A stretch of DNA of 64,000 nucleotides from Bacillus sp. Bos-x628. Lineage in GTDB: Bacteria; Bacillota; Bacilli; Bacillales; Bacillaceae. Under the pieces are notes generated by a model. It was given only the letters and a program-made list of their open reading frames with translations. It had not been told where the DNA came from and made no database searches. The DNA lies in contig NZ_CP159358.1 in NCBI RefSeq assembly GCF_040500475.1, positions 930,001 through 994,000 of the forward strand, read 5' to 3'. Below, piece by piece: positions 47,528 through 56,186 of this stretch; the stretch's first letter is position 1; the number at the start of each line of letters is the position of its first letter. The position numbers were made by a program, and so were the translations under genes.

Positions 47528-48196
47528 TCAACTTCTTTTAGACTTTTGATCTACTGCTTTGTATAAAGCTTGTTTATGCTCATTCAATTGATGTGTATAT
47601 TGATTGAACTTCTTACTTTCTTTTCTGACTTTGCTGTACGTTCGATTCACTGCCTTAAGCTTTGATTTCAGCTCCTGATAACCTAAGTCTTTCCTTTTTA
47701 ATGAGCGATACAAATTTTGATCTTGTTTTAAAGCCTTTTGATATTCACGGTACAGCTGTTCATAAGATGCATATCGCTTTTCCATAGATGACACTGTTTT
47801 GTTTGCTTTTTCTCTTACCGCCGCATCTTTTATCCGTTCGGCGGATTCCTTTACGGATTGAAATTCTTGTTTCGATTGATCCATGCTGTCTTTTTCCGTT
47901 TTTAATTGTTCTGCTCGCTTATTCGCAGAAGCTAACGCCTGATCAGATAGGCTGGAAACCGTTTTAAGTTGATCCTTCTTTGTTTGAATCATTTTAGTGT
48001 ATAGCTGCTGCTCTTTTTTTTCATAGCTTTGCAGATTGCCTTGCGCTGTTTGGAAGGCTTTTTCTTTCTCACTCATTTTCGTCATGGCCTCCTGCATGTC
48101 ATGTAGCGGACTTTGACCTCCGCATCCAGCAAGTAAAAGGGTGCATATTCCCGCTAAAGTAGCACTTGCTTTCATGCTTCTTATCATATGTCTCAT
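47528..48196 (-). CDS. ykyA: YkyA-type putative cell-wall-binding lipoprotein
   Basis: The 222-residue protein has a signal peptide with lipobox LAGC followed by an almost wholly alpha-helical, highly charged chain (MQEAMTKMSEKEKAFQTAQG, DQALASANKRAEQLKTEKDS) with strong coiled-coil character, the YkyA family pattern. It should be lipid-anchored outside the membrane. ATG at 48196 is eight bases after GGGGG; 20 upstream codons were rejected. Function unknown. Confidence 0.85.
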   Translation of the reverse strand: MRHMIRSMKASATLAGICTLLLAGCGGQSPLHDMQEAMTKMSEKEKAFQTAQGNLQSYEKKEQQLYTKMIQTKKDQLKTVSSLSDQALASANKRAEQLKTEKDSMDQSKQEFQSVKESAERIKDAAVREKANKTVSSMEKRYASYEQLYREYQKALKQDQNLYRSLKRKDLGYQELKSKLKAVNRTYSKVRKESKKFNQYTHQLNEHKQALYKAVDQKSKRS

Positions 48197-48406
48197 CACA
48201 AGGTCCCCCTTTAAGTTTCCAATTACCACTATAATTTTAATAGACGTTTGTGACAAGGAGAGAAGGTGCCTTTTTTATGTTGAAGAAGATTTTTTTAAAG
48301 CGATAGGCTCATGACTATACAAATAGTGCATTCATACATAGTGTATATTACACGCTTCGCCTTCACTTCTGAGAGGCCGAGTGTATTTTCAAAGGAGGTC
48401 AAAAGT

Positions 48407-48601
48407 ATGTCTAATTATAGTCATGGAAGTATGTATGGTGGATACGGCGGTTATGGGTACGGCGGTGGCTGTTGTTATCCAAGTTATGGTGGTGGATACG
48501 GCGGTTATGGGTACGGTGGTGGACGTACATTCGCCTTAATCGTTGTCCTCTTCATCCTATTGATCATCGTAGGTGCAGCATTCCTAGGCGGCGGATGCTA
48601 A
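48407..48601 (+). CDS. Gly/Tyr-rich YjcZ-like sporulation-type small membrane protein
   Basis: This 64-residue peptide begins [20 protein letters not shown], has a CC pair, a second [11 protein letters not shown] block, then a hydrophobic helix ([18 protein letters not shown]) and ends GGGC. This layout is typical of the YjcZ family of sporulation-associated small proteins. The ribosome-binding site AAAGGAGG is perfect. A tandem DNA repeat codes for the two Gly-Tyr blocks. It is unrelated in function to ykyA and def beside it. Function unknown. Confidence 0.82.
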   Translation: MSNYSHGSMYGGYGGYGYGGGCCYPSYGGGYGGYGYGGGRTFALIVVLFILLIIVGAAFLGGGC

Positions 48602-48616
48602 TGGCTGCAAAGCCTC

Positions 48617-48650
48617 TGACCGGTCTCATATGACCGGTCTTCTTTATTTC
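48617..48650 (+). terminator. Terminator of the YjcZ-like gene
   Basis: GACCGGTC (48618-48625) pairs with a second GACCGGTC (48632-48639; the motif is palindromic), followed by TTCTTTATTTC. Confidence 0.75.
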
Positions 48651-48712
48651 ATTGCATATGTTGTGCATCATTTTATATACTTTACATACAAAAGAAATAG
48701 GAGTGAAGTTTT

Positions 48713-49273
48713 GTGATTACCATGGATGATATCGTACGAGACGGGCATCCCGTCTTAAGAAAAAAAGCTGAATCGGTTGAACTTCCACCAACAGAGGAAG
48801 AAAAACAGCAATTAGCTGACATGATTGAGTTCGTCAAAAACAGTCAGGATGAAGCAATTGCTGAAAAATATGGACTAAGACCTGGCGTTGGTCTAGCAGC
48901 TCCCCAAATCAACATTAGCAAACGAATGATTGCCGTTCACTGTGAAGATGAAAACGGAAATGTATACAGCTATGCCTTATTCAACCCGCGTATCGTAAGT
49001 CATTCAGTGAAAAGAGCATATTTAGTAGCTGGGGAAGGCTGCTTGTCTGTTGACGAAGCAATACCTGGATTTGTCCCACGCTATGAAAAAATTAGGGTCA
49101 AGGCAACAACTCTTGAAGGTGAAGACATTGATATCCGTTTAAAAGGGTTTCCTGCCATCGTCTTTCAGCATGAAATTGACCACTTAAATGGCATCATGTT
49201 TTACGATCATATTCAAAAGGATCATCCATTTGCCGAGCCAGAAAATGCTGTTGCCATCGGCAGGTCATCATAA
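48713..49273 (+). CDS. def: Peptide deformylase
   Basis: Deformylase removes the formyl group from the initiator methionine of new proteins. The 186-residue protein (type 2, as DefB/YkrB) carries the three motifs [16 protein letters not shown] (metal Cys) and QHEIDHLNG (metal His pair and catalytic Glu). GTG at 48713 follows AGGAGTGAAGTTTT. It converges on ykrA. Confidence 0.95.
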   Translation: MITMDDIVRDGHPVLRKKAESVELPPTEEEKQQLADMIEFVKNSQDEAIAEKYGLRPGVGLAAPQINISKRMIAVHCEDENGNVYSYALFNPRIVSHSVKRAYLVAGEGCLSVDEAIPGFVPRYEKIRVKATTLEGEDIDIRLKGFPAIVFQHEIDHLNGIMFYDHIQKDHPFAEPENAVAIGRSS

Positions 49274-49309
49274 AAAAGAAGACCCCGCAATGTATGGGTC
49301 TTCTTTTTT
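49274..49309. terminator. Terminator between def and ykrA
   Basis: AAAAGAAGACCC pairs with GGGTCTTCTTTT, with T runs on both exits. Confidence 0.85.
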
Positions 49310-50087
49310 ATGAATCAATGAGCCCTAAATGGGTCAGTGCATGCAAAATGCCGTCCTCGTCAACTGGCTTTGTGATAAAATCAGCAAGTGTTTTCAGTTC
49401 GCTGACCGCATTACCCATTGCGACTCCTGTTCCAACAAACTCAATCATTTCTCTGTCGTTTAACCCATCTCCAAATGCAACCGTATCTTTTATGTCATAA
49501 GGAAGCCTTTCAATCACTCTTTTTATTCCTTCTGCTTTTGAGCCGCCTTTTGGCAAAACATCTGTTGATAGCTCGTGCCATCTCACAAGATCAATTTCTT
49601 CGCGGAATTTCTCATACTCCCTCTCTTCTTCAGCTTTACAGAAAAGAAGCATTTGGTAAATTTCATTTTCTTTATAGAAAGACAAATCATGCTCTGGATG
49701 CTCTGTTTTCAGTGTTCCAATGCCTTCATGGATAAACGGATGATTCGGCACAGAAGCCTTCATCGTTTCCTCCCCCATAAAAACAAGTGGGTGGCCATGC
49801 TGATCGGCCGTTTCGTAAATTTGCTCCATCAGGTCCTGTTTGAGCGGATTTCGGTAAATCACTTTCCCTTCATACATGACATATTGACCGTTATAAGCAA
49901 CAAATGAGTCGAGCGCTAATTCCTCTAAAATCGGTTTTATAAGAAAAGGCGAACGGCCGGATGCAATGAATAAATGGTGTCCTTTTTCTTTTAATAAACC
50001 AACGGCTTGCTTCGTTGATTCAGGTATTTGTTTATCATGATCGTACAACGTACCATCAATATCAAAGAAGATCACTTTTTTATTCAT
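49308..50087 (-). CDS. ykrA: Cof-type HAD hydrolase YkrA
   Basis: This is a 259-residue HAD-superfamily phosphatase of the Cof subfamily with motif I FFDIDGTLYDHDK (nucleophile Asp), motif II ASGRSP, the motif III Lys near LPKGGSKAEGIKRV, and motif IV VAFGDGLNDREMIEFVG. It probably dephosphorylates sugar phosphates or nucleotides; the substrate is unknown. Confidence 0.92.
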   Translation of the reverse strand: MNKKVIFFDIDGTLYDHDKQIPESTKQAVGLLKEKGHHLFIASGRSPFLIKPILEELALDSFVAYNGQYVMYEGKVIYRNPLKQDLMEQIYETADQHGHPLVFMGEETMKASVPNHPFIHEGIGTLKTEHPEHDLSFYKENEIYQMLLFCKAEEEREYEKFREEIDLVRWHELSTDVLPKGGSKAEGIKRVIERLPYDIKDTVAFGDGLNDREMIEFVGTGVAMGNAVSELKTLADFITKPVDEDGILHALTHLGLIDS

Positions 50088-50222
50088 ATCTCTTCTCCTG
50101 TCCCTTGTTTGTGATATATTCTCTCCTCTTCATCATACAGAAAGATATCCGCTGAGCAAACCACTTCCTCTTCAATCGCCTATTTCCCACATATAACCAT
50201 GTAACATTCAATGGAAACATCA

Positions 50223-50228
50223 TATAAT
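50223..50228 (+). promoter_or_regulatory. Putative -10 element of the 23-codon gene
   Basis: A perfect TATAAT lies about 70 bases before the small ORF. TGTAAC 17 bases upstream is a weak -35. Confidence 0.4.
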
Positions 50229-50295
50229 ACAAGTATAAAGAGAGATCGGAAAAGTTTGTCTGCCATGATGATAAATCGAAAGGAGGCGATCTACG

Positions 50296-50367
50296 ATGCT
50301 TCGTCGTCTGCGCAAGAAAATACGAAGACAATGGAAGGACATGCTTCGTAAAAAATCAATTGCTTAA
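50296..50367 (+). CDS. 23-residue highly basic small protein
   Basis: The frame encodes MLRRLRKKIRRQWKDMLRKK plus SIA, with 12 Arg/Lys among 23 residues and an amphipathic helical pattern. AAAGGAGG is eight bases upstream of the ATG, and a perfect 13-bp terminator overlaps the stop codon, so it looks like a complete gene. It lies in the 398-base gap between ykrA and rpoY. I do not recognise a family; a short basic helix could bind RNA, the ribosome, or acidic lipid. Confirmation of translation is lacking. Confidence 0.6.
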   Translation: MLRRLRKKIRRQWKDMLRKKSIA

Positions 50368-50402
50368 AAGGGATCTTCCGCTCATTTGCTGAAGGTCCTT
50401 TT
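50364..50402 (+). terminator. Terminator of the 23-codon gene
   Basis: AAAAGGGATCTTC pairs along 13 positions (two G-T pairs) with GAAGGTCCTTTTT, followed by T-rich sequence. Its left arm overlaps the stop codon. Confidence 0.8.
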
Positions 50403-50485
50403 TTCTCAGATACTTTCCTTATGCGCATTTTTTTAATATAATAGAATAAGCGAGTGTAACATACGGTATTTAAGGAGAGATTTGG

Positions 50486-50695
50486 ATGATATATAAGGTA
50501 TTTTTTCAGGCAAGTACGACTGAGGTACCTGTAAGAGAACACACAGATTCACTATACGTTGAAGCGGTTTCTGAAAGAGACGTACGCAATAAGTTAAAAA
50601 AACATAACTACAATATTGAATTCATTCAGCCTGTAGAGGGTGCTTTTTTAGACTATGAACGAGAAAGTGAAAATTTTAAAGTATTGGAGCTATGA
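50486..50695 (+). CDS. rpoY: RNA polymerase epsilon subunit
   Basis: The 69-residue protein starts [20 protein letters not shown], as in RpoY (YkzG) of B. subtilis, a small subunit that binds the RNA polymerase core near the beta' jaw and resembles phage Gp2. ATG follows AAGGAGAGATTTGG. It is followed directly by rnjA, an arrangement conserved in Bacilli. Confidence 0.95.
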   Translation: MIYKVFFQASTTEVPVREHTDSLYVEAVSERDVRNKLKKHNYNIEFIQPVEGAFLDYERESENFKVLEL

Positions 50696-50700
50696 GAGGA

Positions 50701-52368
50701 ATGAAATTTGTAAAAAACGATCAGGCGGCAGTTTTTGCGCTCGGCGGTTTAGGCGAGATCGGTAAAAACACGTATGGCGTTCAATTCCAAGATGAAATCA
50801 TTTTAATTGATGCAGGTATTAAATTCCCTGAAGATGAACTGCTTGGAATTGATTACGTCATCCCTGACTACACGTATTTAGTTAAAAACGAAGATAAGAT
50901 CAAAGGTCTTTTTATTACACATGGCCATGAAGACCACATTGGTGGTATTCCTTACCTTCTCAAACAAGTGAATATTCCAGTTTACGGAGGCAAACTCGCA
51001 ATCGGCCTTCTTCGTAACAAATTGGAAGAACATGGTCTACTAAGACAAACAAAACTTCACATTTTTGAAGAAGAGGATATCATTAAATTCAGAAAAACAT
51101 CTGTTTCTTTCTTTAGAACGACTCACAGTATTCCAGATTCCTATGGAATTGTAGTCAAGACACCTCCTGGAAACATCGTACATACAGGTGATTTCAAGTT
51201 TGACTTTACCCCTGTCGGTGAACCTGCTAATTTGACAAAAATGGCTGAAATCGGGAAAGAAGGCGTACTTTGTCTTCTATCTGACAGTACAAACAGTGAA
51301 ATCCCAGAATTTACGATGTCTGAAAGACGCGTAGGTGAAAGTATTGATGATATCTTCAGAAAAGTAGATGGGCGTATCATATTTGCTACATTTGCCTCAA
51401 ACATTCACAGACTGCAGCAGATGATCGAATCTGCTGTCGCAAATGGTCGAAAAGTAGCTGTGTTTGGTCGTAGCATGGAGTCTGCAATTGATATTGGACA
51501 AGACCTTGGCTATATCAAATGTCCAAAAAATACGTTCATTGAACATAATGAAATCAACCGGCTTCCAGCAAACAAAGTAACCATTCTTTGTACCGGAAGC
51601 CAAGGTGAACCGATGGCAGCTCTTTCTAGAATTGCAAACGGTACGCACCGCCAAATTTCCATTAATCCTGGAGACACAGTTGTTTTCTCGTCTTCACCAA
51701 TTCCAGGTAACAATATTAGCGTAAGCCGTATAATTAACCAGCTTTATCGAGCTGGAGCTGAGGTTATTCATGGCTCACTGAATAATATTCATACATCTGG
51801 TCATGGCGGACAAGAAGAACAAAAACTGATGCTCCGTTTAATTAAACCAAAATTCTTCATGCCGATTCACGGAGAATATCGGATGCAAAAAACGCATATT
51901 AAACTTGCGAATGATTGCGGAATTCCAGAAGAAAACTGCTTTATCATGGATAATGGTGAAGTCCTTGCACTAAAAGGAGACGAAGCCAGTATCGCTGGCA
52001 AAATTCCATCAGGCAACGTGTATATCGACGGAAGCGGGATTGGTGACATCGGAAATATCGTGTTAAGAGACCGCCGTATCCTTTCTGAAGAAGGTCTTGT
52101 TATTGTTGTGGTGAGCATGGACATGAAAGAATTCAAAATCTCTGCTGGACCTGATCTAATTTCAAGAGGCTTTGTATACATGAGAGAATCTGGTGATTTA
52201 ATTAATGATGCACAGGATTTGATTTCAAAGCATCTTGAAAAAGTGATGGAACGCAAGACGACGCAATGGTCAGAAATTAAGAACGAAATTACTGACACGC
52301 TTGCACCATTCCTTTACGAAAAAACAAGACGACGCCCAATGATCTTGCCGATTATTATGGAAGTTTAA
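50701..52368 (+). CDS. rnjA: Ribonuclease J1
   Basis: RNase J1 is a 5'-3' exonuclease and endonuclease central to mRNA decay and 16S rRNA maturation. The 555-residue protein has the metallo-beta-lactamase motifs [10 protein letters not shown] and [10 protein letters not shown], the beta-CASP region ([14 protein letters not shown]), HGEYRMQ, and the C-terminal domain. The frame also has an ATG three codons upstream inside the rpoY end; 50701 gives the B. subtilis protein length and starts MKFVKNDQ. It is translated right after rpoY. Confidence 0.97.
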   Translation: MKFVKNDQAAVFALGGLGEIGKNTYGVQFQDEIILIDAGIKFPEDELLGIDYVIPDYTYLVKNEDKIKGLFITHGHEDHIGGIPYLLKQVNIPVYGGKLAIGLLRNKLEEHGLLRQTKLHIFEEEDIIKFRKTSVSFFRTTHSIPDSYGIVVKTPPGNIVHTGDFKFDFTPVGEPANLTKMAEIGKEGVLCLLSDSTNSEIPEFTMSERRVGESIDDIFRKVDGRIIFATFASNIHRLQQMIESAVANGRKVAVFGRSMESAIDIGQDLGYIKCPKNTFIEHNEINRLPANKVTILCTGSQGEPMAALSRIANGTHRQISINPGDTVVFSSSPIPGNNISVSRIINQLYRAGAEVIHGSLNNIHTSGHGGQEEQKLMLRLIKPKFFMPIHGEYRMQKTHIKLANDCGIPEENCFIMDNGEVLALKGDEASIAGKIPSGNVYIDGSGIGDIGNIVLRDRRILSEEGLVIVVVSMDMKEFKISAGPDLISRGFVYMRESGDLINDAQDLISKHLEKVMERKTTQWSEIKNEITDTLAPFLYEKTRRRPMILPIIMEV

Positions 52369-52370
52369 TG

Positions 52371-52408
52371 ACAAAGGGCTAAAGATAAAAACCAACTAAG
52401 CCCTTTGT
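52371..52408 (+). repeat. Hairpin after rnjA
   Basis: Perfect 10-bp stem (52371-52380 with 52399-52408, ACAAAGGGCT/AGCCCTTTGT) directly after the rnjA stop. It has no T run, so it may be an RNA processing or stability hairpin rather than a terminator. Confidence 0.6.
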
Positions 52409-52413
52409 CATCT

Positions 52414-52568
52414 TCTCAGCGTGAATGGAAAACCCTTGAAGTCTAGGAAGACCCGAGTACTGGAGCGAATGAAACATTCATGAGCACCAGCACGCAGATC
52501 TGAAAACGAATGCGAGGGTTTGTCTATACGCTGAAAGAGACACGCCCAACAGGCTGTGTCTCTTTTTT
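52414..52568 (+). ncRNA. Structured RNA between rnjA and adeC (unassigned)
   Basis: About 155 bases without a coding frame fold into a closed structure: TCAGCGT (52416-52422) with ACGCTGA (52528-52534), AAACCCT (52430-52436) with AGGGTTT (52515-52521), and inner hairpins GTCT/AGAC (52441-52452) and GAATG/CATTC (52467-52479). A strong terminator follows at 52538-52568 on the plus strand. This could be an independent small RNA or a processed 3' end of rpoY-rnjA. I could not match it to a known family, and no promoter is obvious. Confidence 0.6.
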
Positions 52569-52570
52569 TA
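52538..52570 (+). terminator. Terminator of the rnjA-downstream RNA
   Basis: AAAGAGACAC pairs with GTGTCTCTTT across a 10-base loop, followed by a T run. Confidence 0.88.
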
Positions 52571-52578
52571 TAACTCAC

Positions 52579-52612
52579 AAAAAGCCGCATGTTTACCTGA
52601 CATACATGCGGC
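52579..52612 (-). terminator. Terminator of adeC
   Basis: AGCCGCATGT and ACATGCGGCT arms; on the minus strand TTTTTG follows. Confidence 0.85.
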
Positions 52613-52619
52613 TACTTTA

Positions 52620-54350
52620 TTACGATTGAATGGGTAAATGCTGAAAGCTTCTAACATCAAATAGTCCCTTTGTTGTCATTTTCACATCAGGAATCACTGG
52701 AAGAGCCAAAAAGGATAACGTCAGAAATGGGTTAAAATCTAAGGCAAAGCCTGTCTCTTTTAATGCTTCATGAAGTGCATGAAGGCTTTCCTTCACAGAT
52801 TGAGCCGATTGATCTGATAATAATCCAGAGATCGGCAAAGGAAGTGTATGAAGAGACTGTCCATCCCTTACAACGGTTAAGCCGCCGCCTGCTTCTTTTA
52901 ATGTCTCAATTGCTTTAATGATATCATCGTCATTTGTGCCAACTGCAATTAAATGATGTGAGTCATGCGCAACAGTAGTTGCAATGGCACCCTTTTCTAA
53001 GCCAAAACCACTGACAATCCCTACTCCAATTTCAGATAGACCTTGATGACGTTCTACAAGAACAATTTTCAATAAATCTCTTTCTATATCACTTGTGAAT
53101 TGCCCATCCATCCCTAAAGGAAGGATCTGTTCTAATTTCGTTTCAAGCTGATTAGGTATGATGCGAATGACATTCATCTCTTTATTTGCAGTGATAGGTA
53201 GTGCGATATCTTGCTCGTTTACTTTCACCACATGAACAGATTGTAGTAACGCAGGGTTTGGTGTAATCTTTTCCACACTTGGCAAGTAATCTCCATCCTG
53301 AGAGACCAATTGCCCCGCAATAAACACGTTCGTGATCTGCACTTGATGAAGGTCAGAGATAAGTATAAAATCGGCATCATAGCCTGGTGCAATCGCTCCT
53401 TTTGAATTGAGACCAAAGCACTCAGCTGCATTTAAACTACCCATTTGATAAGCTAAGAATGGATCTAATCCTTCTTGTATTGACATACGTACCTGTTCAT
53501 CAATACTTCCTTGGGCAATTAAATCATCTAAATGTTTATCGTCTGTACAAAAGAAGAAACGTCTCGCATTCTTCTCATTCACGGCTGGTAAGACTCGTTT
53601 GACGTTTTTGGCAACGGACCCTTCTCTCAGCATGACGTACATGCCCCTCTTTACTCGCTCAAGGGCCTCTTGAACGGTTGTTACCTCATGATCTGTTTGG
53701 ACATTTGCCGTCCGATATACGTTAATCAATCGGTCTGTTAAGCCTGCTAGATGTCCATCAATGATTTTGTCATGACTTTGCGCATCCAACAGTTTTTGAA
53801 GCATATCTTCTTCGGCCTGTTCTACAGCCACATAGTCCATCACCTCAGCAAGACCAAGAATTTCATCTTCTTGATAAAGAGGTTTTAAATCCTTCGCTTT
53901 AAGTGTAGCTCCAGATTGTTCAAAACCGACTGCCGGCACACAGGATGGCAGCATGAAATATATATTTAAGACAGCTTTTCTCGCTTCTTCCAGCATAAAA
54001 CGAATACCTGTAATACCTGATACATTGGCAATTTCATGTGGGTCTGTCACAACGCTTGTTACACCGTGAGGAACCACAGCCTTGGAGAATTCAGCAGGGG
54101 TGACCATTGAGGATTCAATATGCACATGACCATCAATAAAACCAGGTACAAGCATTTGACCAGTTGCATCAATCTCCTGAATCCCCTCGTACATTCCAAT
54201 ACCTACGATTTTTCCATTTTCAACAGCGACATCAGCGTCTATCCACTCTTGGTTAAACACATCCATCACTTTTGCATGTTTAATTACTAGGGCTGCCTTT
54301 TTTCTCTTTGCAGCCACCTCAATTTGATGTCTGAAAAGCTCCTTATCCAA
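52620..54350 (-). CDS. adeC: Adenine deaminase
   Basis: AdeC deaminates adenine to hypoxanthine for purine salvage. The 576-residue amidohydrolase has the metal motif VPGFIDGHVHIESSMVTP, DPHEIANVSG, the distal HVxH-like region IIDGHLAGLTD, and the adenine-deaminase C-terminal domain. TTG at 54350 was chosen because GGAGGAGG lies nine bases upstream and the resulting start resembles B. subtilis AdeC; the ATG nine codons upstream lacks a site. Confidence 0.95.
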   Translation of the reverse strand: MDKELFRHQIEVAAKRKKAALVIKHAKVMDVFNQEWIDADVAVENGKIVGIGMYEGIQEIDATGQMLVPGFIDGHVHIESSMVTPAEFSKAVVPHGVTSVVTDPHEIANVSGITGIRFMLEEARKAVLNIYFMLPSCVPAVGFEQSGATLKAKDLKPLYQEDEILGLAEVMDYVAVEQAEEDMLQKLLDAQSHDKIIDGHLAGLTDRLINVYRTANVQTDHEVTTVQEALERVKRGMYVMLREGSVAKNVKRVLPAVNEKNARRFFFCTDDKHLDDLIAQGSIDEQVRMSIQEGLDPFLAYQMGSLNAAECFGLNSKGAIAPGYDADFILISDLHQVQITNVFIAGQLVSQDGDYLPSVEKITPNPALLQSVHVVKVNEQDIALPITANKEMNVIRIIPNQLETKLEQILPLGMDGQFTSDIERDLLKIVLVERHQGLSEIGVGIVSGFGLEKGAIATTVAHDSHHLIAVGTNDDDIIKAIETLKEAGGGLTVVRDGQSLHTLPLPISGLLSDQSAQSVKESLHALHEALKETGFALDFNPFLTLSFLALPVIPDVKMTTKGLFDVRSFQHLPIQS

Positions 54351-54598
54351 CGACAACTGCCTCCTCCAAGTCAACATATAATGTTTCTTATCCTAAACGA
54401 ATCTGTCTATCCAGTCAATGATATTTAGAGAAAACACATCATATAAAATGGCTGATTTTTATTTCTGAATCATGATAATTGAATGAAAAATCAACATCAT
54501 GACTTTTGCTGTTTCACTCTTTTTTTCAAAAAGACATAAGGTCATTTTCTTCTCTTGATTACTTCATTGTCCACTTGTTATGCACACATCCATGTAAA

Positions 54599-54621
54599 AA
54601 ACACTCCACGCCGGAGTGTTT
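54599..54621 (-). terminator. Terminator of ktrC
   Basis: AAACACTCC/GGAGTGTTT 9-bp stem, T run on the minus strand; one arm overlaps the ktrC stop. The rest of the gap to adeC (54351-54598) shows no gene and no clear promoter. Confidence 0.82.
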
Positions 54622-55288
54622 AATATTCGTTCTGCATTTCTCGTTTTTCAAAACGTCCGATATCTGCAACAGCACCAATGACGATAAGGATATCTTCTTT
54701 TTGAATCATTTCGTCAGCTAGTGGCGAGACGATGACTTCTTTTCCGCGTTTAATCGCCACAATGTTTATGCCGTATCGCGCTCTAATATCTAGATCTAAC
54801 AAAGAGTGTCCAGCTAGGCGACTATTGGCGACAATTTCAATGAGACTATACTCATCTGATAGCTCTAGATAATCTAACACGTTGTTGGAAATGATTTTGT
54901 GTGCAATCCGTCTTCCCATATCTCGTTCAGGATGAACAATGCGATCTGCCCCTATTTTGGTCAGTACCTTTTCATGGTAATCGTTTTGGGCTTTCACTGT
55001 GACCATTTTCACGCCAAGCTCTTTTAGCATTATCGTTGTTAAGATGCTCGCCTGAATGTTCTCACCAATGGCAACGATGACATGATCAAAATTGCGAATG
55101 CCTAGATTTTTTAAAACAGATTCATCTGTTGAATCACCGATCACAGCATGAGAAGCAATTTTCGCATATTCATTTACACGATCCTCATTCATGTCCATAG
55201 CCATTACTTCAAGACCTTCCTCACTTAACGCCTTGCAAATACTCCCACCAAAGCGACCAAGACCAATGACTGCATATTCCTTTTTCAT
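54620..55288 (-). CDS. ktrC: KtrC, RCK subunit of a potassium channel
   Basis: KtrC is the cytoplasmic nucleotide-binding ring that gates the KtrD potassium transporter and binds c-di-AMP through its C-terminal domain. The 222-residue protein has an N-terminal Rossmann TrkA-N domain (GLGRFGGSICKAL, with AIGENIQASI) and a TrkA-C domain (from about residue 140). No membrane channel gene is adjacent. Confidence 0.95.
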   Translation of the reverse strand: MKKEYAVIGLGRFGGSICKALSEEGLEVMAMDMNEDRVNEYAKIASHAVIGDSTDESVLKNLGIRNFDHVIVAIGENIQASILTTIMLKELGVKMVTVKAQNDYHEKVLTKIGADRIVHPERDMGRRIAHKIISNNVLDYLELSDEYSLIEIVANSRLAGHSLLDLDIRARYGINIVAIKRGKEVIVSPLADEMIQKEDILIVIGAVADIGRFEKREMQNEY

Positions 55289-55325
55289 GTTAAGACCCCT
55301 TTTATATCACTTACCATGCATTTTA

Positions 55326-56165
55326 CTACGGTTTGATTAATGAATCCATATGAGAACGAATTTTTTTACGGAACGATTCACTTAAATAAAGATCTGCTCC
55401 TTTTTCTATTTCACTGCGATAATGAGGGGGCGGGGCCACTTCTTCACGCTTTTGCAAAACGAGGAAGGTTACACAATCCTGATATACTTCATTTCCTATT
55501 TTCACATCGACAAAAGACGGGCGATATGTGCCTTCAAATACGCCCTCTCTTTTATACAAATAACGGATGGCATCAAAAGGCACCTCATATAGGACTCCTT
55601 CTGTTGCCCCGCCATCCTCTACCAAATCCGCTCTAGATCCATCGGGGCGAGTCAATGTAAATCTTGTCGTAAATTGATCAAGTGTTCCGCCGCCGATAAT
55701 CTGCTGGAAGTAATGATCAACCTTTGCTAATTTAAATCTTGCATCATCCATGCATGAACCGTAAGCAAAGTAATAGAAGGATTCTGGCTTACGCTGCCAC
55801 AGCATGTATTCCTTCCAGTTGCCGCTTTCAATCCATGTCAAGCCTTCTGCTTTCTGTTTATGCACTGTATAAACTAGTGCTTTGGTTTTCCCTTGATCAG
55901 TCATGACAGCCATTTCCTGCTTTTCATACCCTTCCTCTAGCTCGTCTATCTTATTCAAAGTCTCAGAGGACACCTCATACAATTCCCCATACACTGTTCC
56001 ATTTTCCATTAGCACACATGCAGGGTATCCAGCATCTGTATCGTATAACTTTCCCTTTATCCAGGCTGCTTTGGCTATTTGTTTGGCATCTCCTATACAT
56101 TCATCATGGTGTACTTCGTGTTTTAAAAGCGCCCCATATACAAATAATGTCATGTTCGTCATCAC
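55326..56165 (-). CDS. ykqA: YkqA, gamma-glutamylcyclotransferase-like protein
   Basis: This protein of about 279 residues contains two AIG2/GGCT-type modules: TLFVYGALLKHEVHHDECIG at the N-terminus and YYFAYGSCMDDARFKL from about residue 130, with the Glu-containing GVLYEVPFDAIRYLYKREGV. The family forms gamma-glutamyl-amine cyclotransferase folds, but the YkqA substrate is unknown. GTG at 56165 follows GAGAGG by nine bases; two nearby ATGs are alternatives. It follows kinC by 21 bases. Confidence 0.82.
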   Translation of the reverse strand: MMTNMTLFVYGALLKHEVHHDECIGDAKQIAKAAWIKGKLYDTDAGYPACVLMENGTVYGELYEVSSETLNKIDELEEGYEKQEMAVMTDQGKTKALVYTVHKQKAEGLTWIESGNWKEYMLWQRKPESFYYFAYGSCMDDARFKLAKVDHYFQQIIGGGTLDQFTTRFTLTRPDGSRADLVEDGGATEGVLYEVPFDAIRYLYKREGVFEGTYRPSFVDVKIGNEVYQDCVTFLVLQKREEVAPPPHYRSEIEKGADLYLSESFRKKIRSHMDSLIKP

Positions 56166-56186
56166 ATATACCATCCTCTCATCCTG

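Noticed and set aside
48430..48520. Short tandem repeats as a CRISPR-like array
   Set aside because: Only two copies, coding Gly-Tyr blocks in a small protein, no spacers and no cas genes.
52414..52568. Riboswitch or T-box
   Set aside because: No gene is downstream in the right direction (adeC is convergent), and no T-box or known aptamer core is visible.
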